Shown here: positions 1 through 7,745 of the stretch, one piece after another
How positions within the stretch are numbered: the first letter of the stretch is position 1
How the letters are laid out: every line of letters begins with the position of its first letter
Notes under the pieces: model-generated
Told to the model about the DNA's origin: nothing
Seen by the model: only the letters and a program-made list of their open reading frames with translations
The model's database searches: none
Source: Mesostigma viride
Lineage: Eukaryota; Streptophyta; Mesostigmatophyceae; Mesostigmatales; Mesostigmataceae
NCBI GenBank assembly: GCA_009746045.1
Contig: RPFO01002062.1
Location: 1 to 35,101 of the forward strand
Length of the DNA stretch: 35,101 nt
Reading direction: 5' to 3'
Position numbers and translations under genes: made by a program

Positions 1-316
1 AAACTTCCTCCAAATATTCTACAGGGATGCCGTCCACCAGCCGGGTGCACTGCCGGAGTTTGATTTAGGCATAGCAGCCGCTGTGTCCTCGGCTGTGTGG
101 GTTGTCTGATCTATTTCTTGTTTGCGCGTGGTGGTGAGGCCGCCGGGGATCGAGCCTGATAGGACTTGGTGGATAGCTTGAGGTGCTTGAGGGTGCGGTT
201 TACTTCGGAATAGCTTCGTAAAATATTTGATGACCGCTGTTAGTATGAATGGGTGTCGGTGTGGATGCCCTGGTCGGCCACTATAGATCTCTCTGCTGCC
301 CATGTGCGGCGTGGAC

Positions 317-377
<61 letters not shown>

Positions 378-462
378 CTCTTGAAAGTATCAGATACTCG
401 AGTAGTACACGAGTAGTACTCATGAACCTGAGATGTCGAGTAGTACTCGAGTAGTTACTCAT
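1..462 (-). pseudogene. Non-LTR retrotransposon reverse-transcriptase remnant (start of RT domain)
   Basis: The minus strand is open from about 462 to 19. Its last ~70 residues look like the linker and beginning of a LINE-type RT: a YFTKLFRSKP segment, an LT..KQEID stretch, a TAEDTAAA stretch and then SGSAPG. Moving one base into the neighbouring frame near position 40 gives VDGIPVEYLEEV, which completes the typical APG-x-DGIP-x-E motif before the window edge. This suggests a decayed LINE ORF2 running off the left edge, with at least one frameshift. The poly-Val stretch in the same frame is only the translated (CAA)n microsatellite. The assignment rests on motif memory and needs a profile search. 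Confidence 0.42.
316..378. repeat. (CAA)n microsatellite
   Basis: About 20 perfect CAA/ACA units follow each other without interruption. The translated poly-Val or poly-Gln is not evidence for a protein here. Confidence 0.97.
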
Positions 463-675
463 GTTCTGAGGACATTCATCATGATTGTCATGAAACTTTC
501 ATGAAACTGTCATGAACGCTGGAGTACTTGGCTGCACACTGATATCATACAAGGGGCTCCCCTGGTACTGGTCGCGCCTATGGTTAGGTAATCACAAGCT
601 CAAACCTGGGCGCCTCGTTTTTTCCCACCACTCGTGAGGAGGTTGCACGACAGATTCTAATTATTCCATGATTGA
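379..675. other. Spacer with short GAGTAGTACTC palindromic motifs
   Basis: No gene is supported. Variants of CGAGTAGTACTCGAG-type palindromes and repeated CATGAAACT motifs occur between about 395 and 515. Confidence 0.5.
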
Positions 676-1066
676 TTGTGGACAATGCGCGCAAGCCCTT
701 GGGGCACGTTACATGGGCACAACTCTTATGCTGGCTTCCTGTGCGCATCACCCCCTGTTCTGAGAGTGCTCGATCTCTACGCCTGGCAGGGGGACAGATA
801 TCGGTTACAGGCATACACTGAAGTTAATGCTTGGGTGCAAAACATGCCATCGCTACACGCTTGGAACACCCTCATCCAGGCCATCCCAGCTACATGGCAT
901 GCTCTGATGATGGCCCACGCAAGGCCCTCCAACCGGGTGATTGGATCAGTTTTTACCCAGACGGGATCACACCCAGATGCAAAGGTCTGGTCCGGGAGTG
1001 TACCTCCGGCCTGAATTCAAGTCCAAGTGGCCGACATCCTTCCAGGCCACAATGGTTGCCGCAATC
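676..1066 (+). pseudogene. Left half of an old reading frame split by element 1
   Basis: Coding-like pieces lie in three frames. One (676-1014) contains LYAWQGDRYRLQAYTEVNAW and NTLIQAIPATWHALM, the latter resembling the region after the RT domain in LINE-type ORF2 proteins. A second frame contains QPGDWISFYPDG. A third frame reads YLRPEFKSKWPTSFQATMVA up to the insertion point at 1066. Removing element 1 and one target-site copy (joining 1066 to 9099) continues the third frame as AISWRHYVYVFQPTNVTVSG before a stop. The sequence was probably an already decaying non-LTR retrotransposon or gene when element 1 landed. Function is a guess. Confidence 0.4.
1062..1066. repeat. Target-site duplication of element 1 (left copy, CAATC)
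   Basis: CAATC directly precedes the left LTR and recurs at 9094-9098 directly after the right LTR. Five base pairs is the usual duplication length for Ty1/copia and many Ty3 integrases. Confidence 0.9.
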
Positions 1067-1762
1067 AGTTAAACGTTCTTATCACACGCAATGTGAAGGA
1101 TATGGTTGCAATGCAGCAATGTGTGAATATGGTTGGAAACGGAGCTTTGTTAAATCGGATAATGTTTACAGCGCTCACACACTTGAGGCTTGTACACGCG
1201 CTTGCCAAGTCAAGGCACAACACGTGAGGCGGGCTCGCAAGAGATGCCCATTTGGCACTGGCCTATTGTTTATATACTTGTGCACTGTGCTTGCTAGTCC
1301 TGAGCAGCCTAGGAGGCCTGCTCAGTAATAACACCCCGGTACAGTATTCACTACCTGTACAGCGCCCAGCTCCTATACAGTAGGTCTGCCATACAGGCAC
1401 AGTGACCACAGAGCACAGTCCACAGTGACTATTGCATCTGCACCTAGAAGTCCAGGACTAAGCCTGCGGTACCAACAGACCACAGGTTAAGGTTCCTATT
1501 TCCTGCGTACGACGTATTAATCCAATACCGTCGTAGGTACAGCACCTAATTCCTGTCAGCCCAGGAATTACTGTCGACCCCATATGTCGTCGGCAAATAT
1601 TCACGTCCGACTTAGAAGAACAGCCGGCTCGCGCTCGCGCGCGACCGGGAAGTCGGAACGCCATAACTTTCTTGATACTTGTCGGAATGAACTCGTTCCG
1701 GTGCCGCTGGAATCGCAGAGATATGCCGAATCAGGATCACGCCAATGCGCTTGGCGTTAACT
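1067..1762 (-). repeat. 3' LTR of element 1
   Basis: This copy matches 8398-9093 almost perfectly over 696 bp. In element orientation the LTR ends are AGTTAACG and CGTTAACT, an 8-bp inverted repeat; this copy has one extra A near its outer end (AGTTAAACG on the plus strand). Canonical TG...CA ends are absent. Small reading frames here are shadows and recur identically in the other LTR. Confidence 0.95.
1268..1275 (-). promoter_or_regulatory. TATA box in LTR (3' copy)
   Basis: The minus strand reads GTATATAAAC here, about 490 bp into the 696-bp LTR in element orientation. This is a plausible position for the U3 promoter. The same box in the transcribing 5' LTR is at 8599-8606. Confidence 0.55.
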
Positions 1763-1767
1763 CCAAT

Positions 1768-1780
1768 CCTTTCTTTTCTT
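1768..1780 (-). promoter_or_regulatory. Polypurine tract of element 1
   Basis: The minus strand reads AAGAAAAGAAAGGA followed by TTGG, immediately upstream of the 3' LTR start. This is where the plus-strand primer tract of an LTR retrotransposon sits, and it independently fixes the element's orientation. Confidence 0.8.
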
Positions 1781-2510
1781 GAGCTGTAGCAGCTCACACA
1801 AGTCTACATACAAACACACACAATGGGTACTGGATATCCTCCCCAGACTACAAGTCACAACCCGCTGGGCATGACAGTCAGCTTGGATTCCTTATTATAT
1901 GTACATAGCACCCATACTGGCTCAGGAGCACAAACAAATTACAATGAGTCCCTATCCCTTCACGGGAGGCTCGTTGTGTTACCCATGTACAAGAGGTTGG
2001 CCAACTGTGGCAGCCCATAGGTGTTCAGTTAAGAACTTGAGAAGTATGTACAACCTTCAGGACCTTAGGCGAAACCCCACAGATCACCCACAACAGCTCA
2101 TCAGAAAACATTGCTGACCCCCAGACGGGAGTCGGCGCCGGTCTGCTGCCCCTTATCGAACCAGACACAACATCTACGCGAAGCACATGCAAAACACAAG
2201 CTCCCATACTCGTTCCAACCGTGGAAAATCAGGGGACCTGTCGCCACCTCACCAGCATGGTGGATGGGTCAGCCAGTCCGTGAAACTCCGCCTTAAGACG
2301 GCACCAGGGAATCGAACCCCGCCCACAAACCACAGATCTGGGGAAACCTCAGACTGAGATGAAAACCCCAGATAGACATCTCTCCATCAGAGACAATGTC
2401 AGACATTCCCACACCAGAGACATGTCTCACCCCTCAAGGTGTGCTCAGGATTATGTACAATCAAGCTCCCAGCCTGATATCCAGAGACTTAAGCACCCAG
2501 CTCTCAGCTT
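1781..2510 (-). other. 3' untranslated tail of element 1 (no gene)
   Basis: About 730 bp lie between the pol stop codon and the polypurine tract. Only short reading frames occur and none looks coding. At 2305-2321 the minus strand reads CGGGGTTCGATTCCCTG, which folds as a 5-bp stem with a TTCGATT loop. That matches a tRNA T-arm and a polymerase III B box (GGTTCGATTCC). No matching acceptor stem or A box was found nearby, so it is not called as a tRNA. Confidence 0.6.
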
Positions 2511-5500
2511 TTAGACAGATAGACCGACTTGACAGTCAGCATTCATGAGCTTCCTCAGTACATTGTACTGGGCTGGGGCCTTGTGTGGCAGCTTTGTCAA
2601 TGCATCAGCAGGGTTCTCCTCGCCAGGGATATGCTTCAAGTCAACCAAACTGGCCAACTCCTTCAGCAACAAATAATCCAGGTCCCGGCTCCTGGCCAGC
2701 TGCTTGTGAACAAACTGGACCATACCCATGCTGTCTGTTAGCAACAACGTCTCCATCTGCAAGGTCCAAGGGGTAACTGAAGCCAGCTCCAGCATTAACT
2801 CCTTTATGTACAGGCTGGACTGGATCCCCTCGCATATGGCCCTGCATTCTGCCACATCTGAACTGATACAGACCCTCTTCTGCAGTCTGCTGTACCAGCT
2901 GAACAAACTTGCCCTGCTCTGATAAAAAGCAAACAGAGCAGCAGATCTCCCCCTGACCTTGGTAACCTGGCGAGCATCCATGGAACTGTCAACAAAGATC
3001 TCCAAGGTGATAGGCTGGGTAAAGTCAATCCCAGACAAAATCAGATCAGGGGTACTCTCCACCAACCGGGCTATGACTCGAGGCTTCTCATCCTCAAGCA
3101 CCTCATCAGGCATTCTGCTATGGACCATCAAAGACGGACCACAGATGCTGGCAAACCAGGCCCACATGCCTCTCAACTCAGGTCCTGCAGCCTGGGTGAT
3201 CTTCTCTGGCAAGGCCTTCACAATGGTCTGTTTATAATCTCCTCCAGCCTGAAGCCTGATACTCCACTCCCCGTCCCTCCTGAACAGGGTAGCCTGCATT
3301 CCACAGAACACTACAGGCTTGTTGGGCTCCTGCCACAGCTCCTTGCCCAGTGAAAACTTGCCACTGATGACAGGAATAAACTTCTTCAGCCAGGTCGTGG
3401 GGGCTAGCAAATGCAGATCATCTCCATGCAAACTAGCATACACTGGCAGACCCTCCCATTGGGCCAGCAGCAAACAGGGATCAACTGAAGACACTCTCAA
3501 GCCACACTCACTGATCAGAGCTTCCTGCAGCGTGAGTCTCCAGATGATTGGGCTCGACCTGAGTCCTTCCAGGCCCTTCAGAATAACCAGGAATTGTTGA
3601 TGCAGCTCCAGCTTCCAGATGGCAGGCACCTCAACACAGTAAGGCTCATCCTGCTTCCACACCCTCCTGGCCACTTCTGGATCAGATTTTAAAAATGCCC
3701 TCTTGAAGTCCAGCAGCACTGATGACATAGCTGCTCCCCTGTTCAGCAACCCCACGTAGAGACATAGCAAAATTCTCCATGTGTCGTGTAGCATCCCTGG
3801 CGTGTATAGCTCCTCTCCTGGCAGACTCCCCGTGCCGTGATACTCATTCAGGACAGGCCTGACATGGGGCACTGATACCTCATCCACAACCTTCCTCTTC
3901 AGCACAAATCTCAAAGCAAGCTTCCTTGATGCTGGGGGACGTCTGTCTGTTGGTGCAGCACACTCAAACTGCAACCACTCCTCCAATGCCTTGGAGAAGG
4001 CGAGCTTCCAAGCCTCAAACAAAGTAGGCGAGCTCATCTCTTGGACCAGCTGGTCATATGTCAAAGGAGAGTGTGCAGCAAGGCTCCTGTGAGTTATGCC
4101 AATACTGCTGGGGTGCAACACAGCTGGAATCACCAAACTGGCCGCTGGGGGCACCTCCCCTTCATCCCATTTTACACCCTTGACCGGCTTGGCCCTGCAC
4201 CTGACTGGAAATGTTGTCCTGAAATTTTCTAGGGGAATCATCCCCCAGCCATCTCTTCTCAGAGCTGTAGCTCTGATAGAAATCCCAGGATTGCCCAGAA
4301 AATTCTGACCCAAAATCACAGGGCCATCATAGTCCTCTAGGACAAGGAAGGTCACATCCACACCCATGACAGGGGCAGTAACCTCTCCCAACACCCTTAG
4401 ATGCGTCCTACCACTGAAATCAGACACCCAGGGGCAACTTGGTTCTCCGACCAGCAGTTCTCCTGTATGCTGAGGTCCCATGACAGAAACCTGTGCATTG
4501 GTATCTATCTCCATGGCAGCTACCTCAGGTTCATCCAACTGGACAAGCTTGGACACCTTAGGCTCCTTCTTGGCTCTTTGCAAAGCCTGTACAATATCTG
4601 ATAGACGCACACCCCTAGGCCTGGTGTCGGGCCGTTCCGGAGGTGCAGCCTGTCCGCCTGCTTGCCCAACCACCGTATGTGAAGGTACCCCAGGGGCCGG
4701 GCCAGGGTCACCCTGAGGGCTCGATACAGCTGTAGCACCCTGATCAGGAAGCTCCACGTCACCCCCGCCTTGTACACCAGCGGGCACCTGGAAGAGGTCT
4801 CCTTGATTACCTCCCCGGGGACGGATCTTTGACCAGGACAGACGGTGCACTGCTTGGGAGCCATCAATGGCCACCCAGCACTTATGGCCAGCGGCTTCTA
4901 CTCGGGTCACCACCCCATCATGCCAGCTGCCACGTTTCCCTGGAAAGCTTGGTTCCTTCCACACAACAACCTGTTGTCCAACGTTAGGTTCTAGGACACT
5001 CCAGCCCTTGTCTTTCTGCCTCAGCTTGAGGAACTTGGCCTCTAGCTTCTCCTTCCATGCCTGCTCAGCATCAGCTGGCAGCATCCTGGTATGCAGCATA
5101 AGAGGATTGATGGCAATGTCACCAAAGAACATGGGAGTCCTCAGGTTCAGCCTGTCCTCCACAGAACGTAGCCATGCAGATGTCACAATGGCAGATGACG
5201 TCCTTGGAATCCTCTCCACCAGCAGCACAGTCTTGATCTCTTGGATGGCTCTCTCCACCACCCCTTGCTGGCCGTGGCTCTCCCTGGGTGTAATCAGCAA
5301 CTCTGGAAACTCTGGCAGGTTCTCACAGCACTCAAACTGAATGTCACACTGCAACAACTCCAACCCAGGGTACCTGCTCCTTGTCAACTTCAGAGCAGCA
5401 ATCAATGTAGGCTTCTCCATGTCAGGCAGGATCTCTAGGGTCTTGTACTTGGTATATCTGTCCACTGCCACCAGCAGCTTCAAACCCCTGATTCTCTGAA

Positions 5501-6104
5501 TATCTACCTGCACATGGCCTGGCTGCAAAATAGGAGTCCTGGCATGAGACTGCTTGGGCTTTCTAGCAACTAGCCTGCACTTGCAAGCTTGAGCAACCTG
5601 TTGGCAGATGGAGTACAACTCACTTCCTCCCAGCCGTCTAGCAACTTGCAAAGACTGAGCTGCATGGCCAAACATGGTATGCAACCTTGAGGCAATGTCA
5701 TACAAGAGAGAAAACCTTTTATTGTCATTATTAGCACTCAAGGTATGTACAGATCCCTTATGTACAGGAGGCACCAGGGTCGTGCCTGTCAGACTGTCTC
5801 CAGCCCTATCCTCATCCTGACCATCCTGTGCCAGTCCTGCACGGTCAGAATGCTTCTGAGATCCACCTGGGTCCACATCACCAGGTCCTACCTCAGGCTC
5901 AGCACCGCCATGGCGGGCACGTTGGCGAGTAACCACTGCAGCTACAGCTGGCATACTCTCTGTGGTAACCAAGCTTGCCCCATCGTGTCCAATAGGCTCT
6001 TTCACTAGAGCATGGGGCTGCCCCTCACTGCTGTCACTAGCAGCTTCATTACACACCCCTGGGGGCACCCTCCAGGGTTCAGGGATGTGTGCAGGCTCAA
6101 TCAA
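2511..6104 (-). CDS. Element 1 Pol: integrase, protease, reverse transcriptase, RNase H
   Basis: The 1197-residue frame makes the enzymes that copy and insert the element. An integrase zinc finger (H142, H147, C167, C174/C176) is followed by the catalytic core with D201, D254 and E284. Residues ~370-430 form an SH3/GPY-like tail (VGQQVVVWKE...GSWHDGVV...RLSWSKIRP). A retropepsin-like domain follows at ~531-615: IDTNAQVS at 533-540, then a VSDFSGRTHLRVLGEV strand and VILGQNFLG at 596-604. RT follows at ~690-960, with motif A LLDFKRAFL (D799) and the catalytic box HGDD (893-896). RNase H follows with D1039, E1086, D1124 and D1167 (NPADALTK). No protease motif lies before the integrase. The listed first codon is TTG and the first in-frame Met is residue 51, so pol is probably expressed by -1 recoding or reinitiation from the zinc-knuckle frame, which ends at 6101. 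The frame is intact. Confidence 0.93.
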   Translation of the reverse strand: MIEPAHIPEPWRVPPGVCNEAASDSSEGQPHALVKEPIGHDGASLVTTESMPAVAAVVTRQRARHGGAEPEVGPGDVDPGGSQKHSDRAGLAQDGQDEDRAGDSLTGTTLVPPVHKGSVHTLSANNDNKRFSLLYDIASRLHTMFGHAAQSLQVARRLGGSELYSICQQVAQACKCRLVARKPKQSHARTPILQPGHVQVDIQRIRGLKLLVAVDRYTKYKTLEILPDMEKPTLIAALKLTRSRYPGLELLQCDIQFECCENLPEFPELLITPRESHGQQGVVERAIQEIKTVLLVERIPRTSSAIVTSAWLRSVEDRLNLRTPMFFGDIAINPLMLHTRMLPADAEQAWKEKLEAKFLKLRQKDKGWSVLEPNVGQQVVVWKEPSFPGKRGSWHDGVVTRVEAAGHKCWVAIDGSQAVHRLSWSKIRPRGGNQGDLFQVPAGVQGGGDVELPDQGATAVSSPQGDPGPAPGVPSHTVVGQAGGQAAPPERPDTRPRGVRLSDIVQALQRAKKEPKVSKLVQLDEPEVAAMEIDTNAQVSVMGPQHTGELLVGEPSCPWVSDFSGRTHLRVLGEVTAPVMGVDVTFLVLEDYDGPVILGQNFLGNPGISIRATALRRDGWGMIPLENFRTTFPVRCRAKPVKGVKWDEGEVPPAASLVIPAVLHPSSIGITHRSLAAHSPLTYDQLVQEMSSPTLFEAWKLAFSKALEEWLQFECAAPTDRRPPASRKLALRFVLKRKVVDEVSVPHVRPVLNEYHGTGSLPGEELYTPGMLHDTWRILLCLYVGLLNRGAAMSSVLLDFKRAFLKSDPEVARRVWKQDEPYCVEVPAIWKLELHQQFLVILKGLEGLRSSPIIWRLTLQEALISECGLRVSSVDPCLLLAQWEGLPVYASLHGDDLHLLAPTTWLKKFIPVISGKFSLGKELWQEPNKPVVFCGMQATLFRRDGEWSIRLQAGGDYKQTIVKALPEKITQAAGPELRGMWAWFASICGPSLMVHSRMPDEVLEDEKPRVIARLVESTPDLILSGIDFTQPITLEIFVDSSMDARQVTKVRGRSAALFAFYQSRASLFSWYSRLQKRVCISSDVAECRAICEGIQSSLYIKELMLELASVTPWTLQMETLLLTDSMGMVQFVHKQLARSRDLDYLLLKELASLVDLKHIPGEENPADALTKLPHKAPAQYNVLRKLMNADCQVGLSV

Positions 6105-6547
6105 TGATCAGCAGCCTTGCCCTTGCCCTTGTCCTGGGATGGACCAGCCTTGTCCTTGCTGCCACCCTGAGCTGGCTTGCTCTGACCTTCCTGCCTCAGG
6201 TACGAGGGACACTCATTCCTGAAGTGACCCTTCCCCTGGCAGAAATAACATTCCACCTGACTGATGTCCCGTGAGGTCCCACTGCTGGGCCCAGCCTTGG
6301 GAGGACCACCCACCCTCTTGAAGTCAAACTGGGACTGTGGATGTCCCGACTTCGGCGGGGTCCCCCGTCCAGCCCTTCTGTCACGCCCCCTCCTGGACCT
6401 TCCTCGACCCCTTGAAGAGGTCTCAGGCCCTCTCGAGGACGCTGGGCCCCCGTGGCCCGATCCCCTCATGGACTTAACCGTGGGTTCAGTGGCCTCCTCA
6501 TCATTCTGACGAGGGCGCTTACCCCCACGTACTTGCCGCTGAAACAC
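6101..6547 (-). CDS. Element 1 nucleocapsid frame with CCHC zinc knuckle
   Basis: This basic, Gly/Arg-rich ~148-residue frame should bind element RNA. An RGRGRSRRGRDRRAGRG-type tract precedes a single zinc knuckle, CYFCQGKGHFRNEC, which fits C-x2-C-x4-H-x4-C. A Lys/Gly-rich tail (KDKAGPSQDKGKGKAADH) follows and then TGA. Its first listed codon is GTG inside the end of the capsid frame. It lies +1 relative to that frame and is best read as the C-terminal part of Gag, not as a separate protein. The capsid frame ends TGG-GGG-TAA-G, so slipping +1 on the G run enters this frame. The pol frame starts within a few bases of its stop, in the -1 register. Confidence 0.85.
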   Translation of the reverse strand: MFQRQVRGGKRPRQNDEEATEPTVKSMRGSGHGGPASSRGPETSSRGRGRSRRGRDRRAGRGTPPKSGHPQSQFDFKRVGGPPKAGPSSGTSRDISQVECYFCQGKGHFRNECPSYLRQEGQSKPAQGGSKDKAGPSQDKGKGKAADH

Positions 6548-7361
6548 TCATACAACTGTCCGTCATGGCTGCCCAGCCATGGACCTGTCGCATGTGGATG
6601 GTCACATTATCCATGGTGACCGGATCCAGCTGCAGCGACTTGAGAAAGTCGCCCATGGCCATCCGATCTGCGACGAAGAAGCCCTTGGCCATGGCGTCCT
6701 CCCTCAGCTTGACGAAGTCTTCAAAGGCGTGGACCACTAGTTGCCCCTTGATGGGCTTGTAGTCCAGGTATTCTTGCTTCAGGTGGGACCCATCTATGGT
6801 CCTCTTGTCACTCAGGAACGACCTGAGTCGCGTCATAAACGCCGTCCAGGTGTCCCCCGCCGCGTGTCGCTCCCGAACAAACTTGAACAGCCGCCTCGCC
6901 GACTGCCGTATGTAGGCACTAGACGCCAGGATGCGAAGCTTGTCACCGTTGTATATCTCCGTGTACAAGTTCATGTCCTCTAACATCCTCTCAGCATCCC
7001 GGGGCTGCCAATTGTCCTTGATGGACTGAAACTGGCCTAGCACCGCGTACCCCTCAGCAACGGTTGGTCGCTTAGGCGCCGCTTGATCTGCGGCTGGCGC
7101 GTGCTGCCCGCCCTGCGATCCTTGGCTCTGATTATCTGGCACCTCAGCCTGGTCTCCCAGCGCCTGGCCGTCCCCGCGTCCATCGCGTCCACCGCGTCCA
7201 TCGCGTCCATCTCGTCCATCCAGCCCAGCGCCGCGCCGCCGAAGCCCATAAAGCCCGCTTGTTGGTTGATAGCTCCATCCTCCATGATGGCCTCTGTTCA
7301 GATCTGCTACAGCCAGCCAAGTGGCCAAGCAGCAATTAAAGCAATATAAGCTACTGAACAA
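6519..7361 (-). CDS. Element 1 Gag capsid-like frame
   Basis: The frame encodes the structural, particle-forming part of Gag. From about residue 85 the protein is helical and capsid-like: a PTVAEGYAVLGQFQSIKDNW segment, the stretch from YNGDKLRILASSAY to RLFKFVRER, then DTWTAFMTRLRSFL and later FEDFVKLREDAMAKGF. It resembles copia-type Gag in character, though I cannot name a family. The TTG-initiated first ~55 residues are unlikely to be real. An ATG at 7285, with A at -3 and G at +4, opens the other register (MEDGAINQQAGFMGFGG...) and could be the true Gag start if a -1 shift occurs near the GGACGCGAT repeats at ~7190-7230. The frame ends in TAA directly after a GGGGG run and overlaps the zinc-knuckle frame. 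Confidence 0.75.
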   Translation of the reverse strand: MFSSLYCFNCCLATWLAVADLNRGHHGGWSYQPTSGLYGLRRRGAGLDGRDGRDGRGGRDGRGDGQALGDQAEVPDNQSQGSQGGQHAPAADQAAPKRPTVAEGYAVLGQFQSIKDNWQPRDAERMLEDMNLYTEIYNGDKLRILASSAYIRQSARRLFKFVRERHAAGDTWTAFMTRLRSFLSDKRTIDGSHLKQEYLDYKPIKGQLVVHAFEDFVKLREDAMAKGFFVADRMAMGDFLKSLQLDPVTMDNVTIHMRQVHGWAAMTDSCMSVSAASTWG

Positions 7362-7387
7362 GAAAGGAAAGTGCCAAGTGTTACCAC

Positions 7388-7744
7388 TCAGGCAAGACCA
7401 CCACGGCTGGCCCCAGGCGCGTCCTGGTTCTCCTTGTCGCTGTCGTCGTCGCTGTCGCTCACCACAATCAGCTCTGGTACCCTGCTACCTGCTGCGCCGT
7501 CGTCGACCCGCTGTCGGCCCGCGATGACTGAATCGTCACCGTTGGTAAAGTAGACAGGTGACAACCCGTCGTTGGCACCTCGCGGATTGTACGTTGGCAC
7601 CTCGTGGTCGCCAAGTGCCTCGTCGCCTAGCCCAGCGACACCCCCTGCTCCTACCTCAAGGTCACTATCGTACCAAGAGGTGCAAACTCCTCCCAACGCG
7701 TCACACGAACGCGAAGGGGCGGGGGCAGCTCCTGAAAAGGAACT
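7388..7744 (-). CDS. Element 1 upstream acidic reading frame (possible Gag N-terminal part)
   Basis: The first in-frame Met codon would give only ~102 residues (from 7696), but the frame is open upstream to 7744 and continues the preceding 186-residue frame in the +1 register. The product is Gly/Ala-rich with an acidic patch, VVSDSDDDSDKENQDAP. It ends at TGA 7390-7388. The -1 register is open across this stop and leads into the capsid frame. No domain is recognised. It could also be an exon upstream of an intron, since the minus strand has GTAACA about 6 bases past the stop and a pyrimidine-rich TTTCCTTTCTTGTTCAG acceptor-like site about 30 bases later. Confidence 0.5.
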   Translation of the reverse strand, partial: SSFSGAAPAPSRSCDALGGVCTSWYDSDLEVGAGGVAGLGDEALGDHEVPTYNPRGANDGLSPVYFTNGDDSVIAGRQRVDDGAAGSRVPELIVVSDSDDDSDKENQDAPGASRGGLA

Positions 7745-7745
7745 C

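Noticed and set aside
19-462. Poly-valine protein on the minus strand
   Set aside because: The valine run is a translated (CAA)n microsatellite. Only the part near the left edge has coding character, and it is reported as an RT remnant.
2305-2321. tRNA gene on the minus strand
   Set aside because: Only the T-arm/B-box part is present. No acceptor stem, D-arm or anticodon arm can be folded around it.
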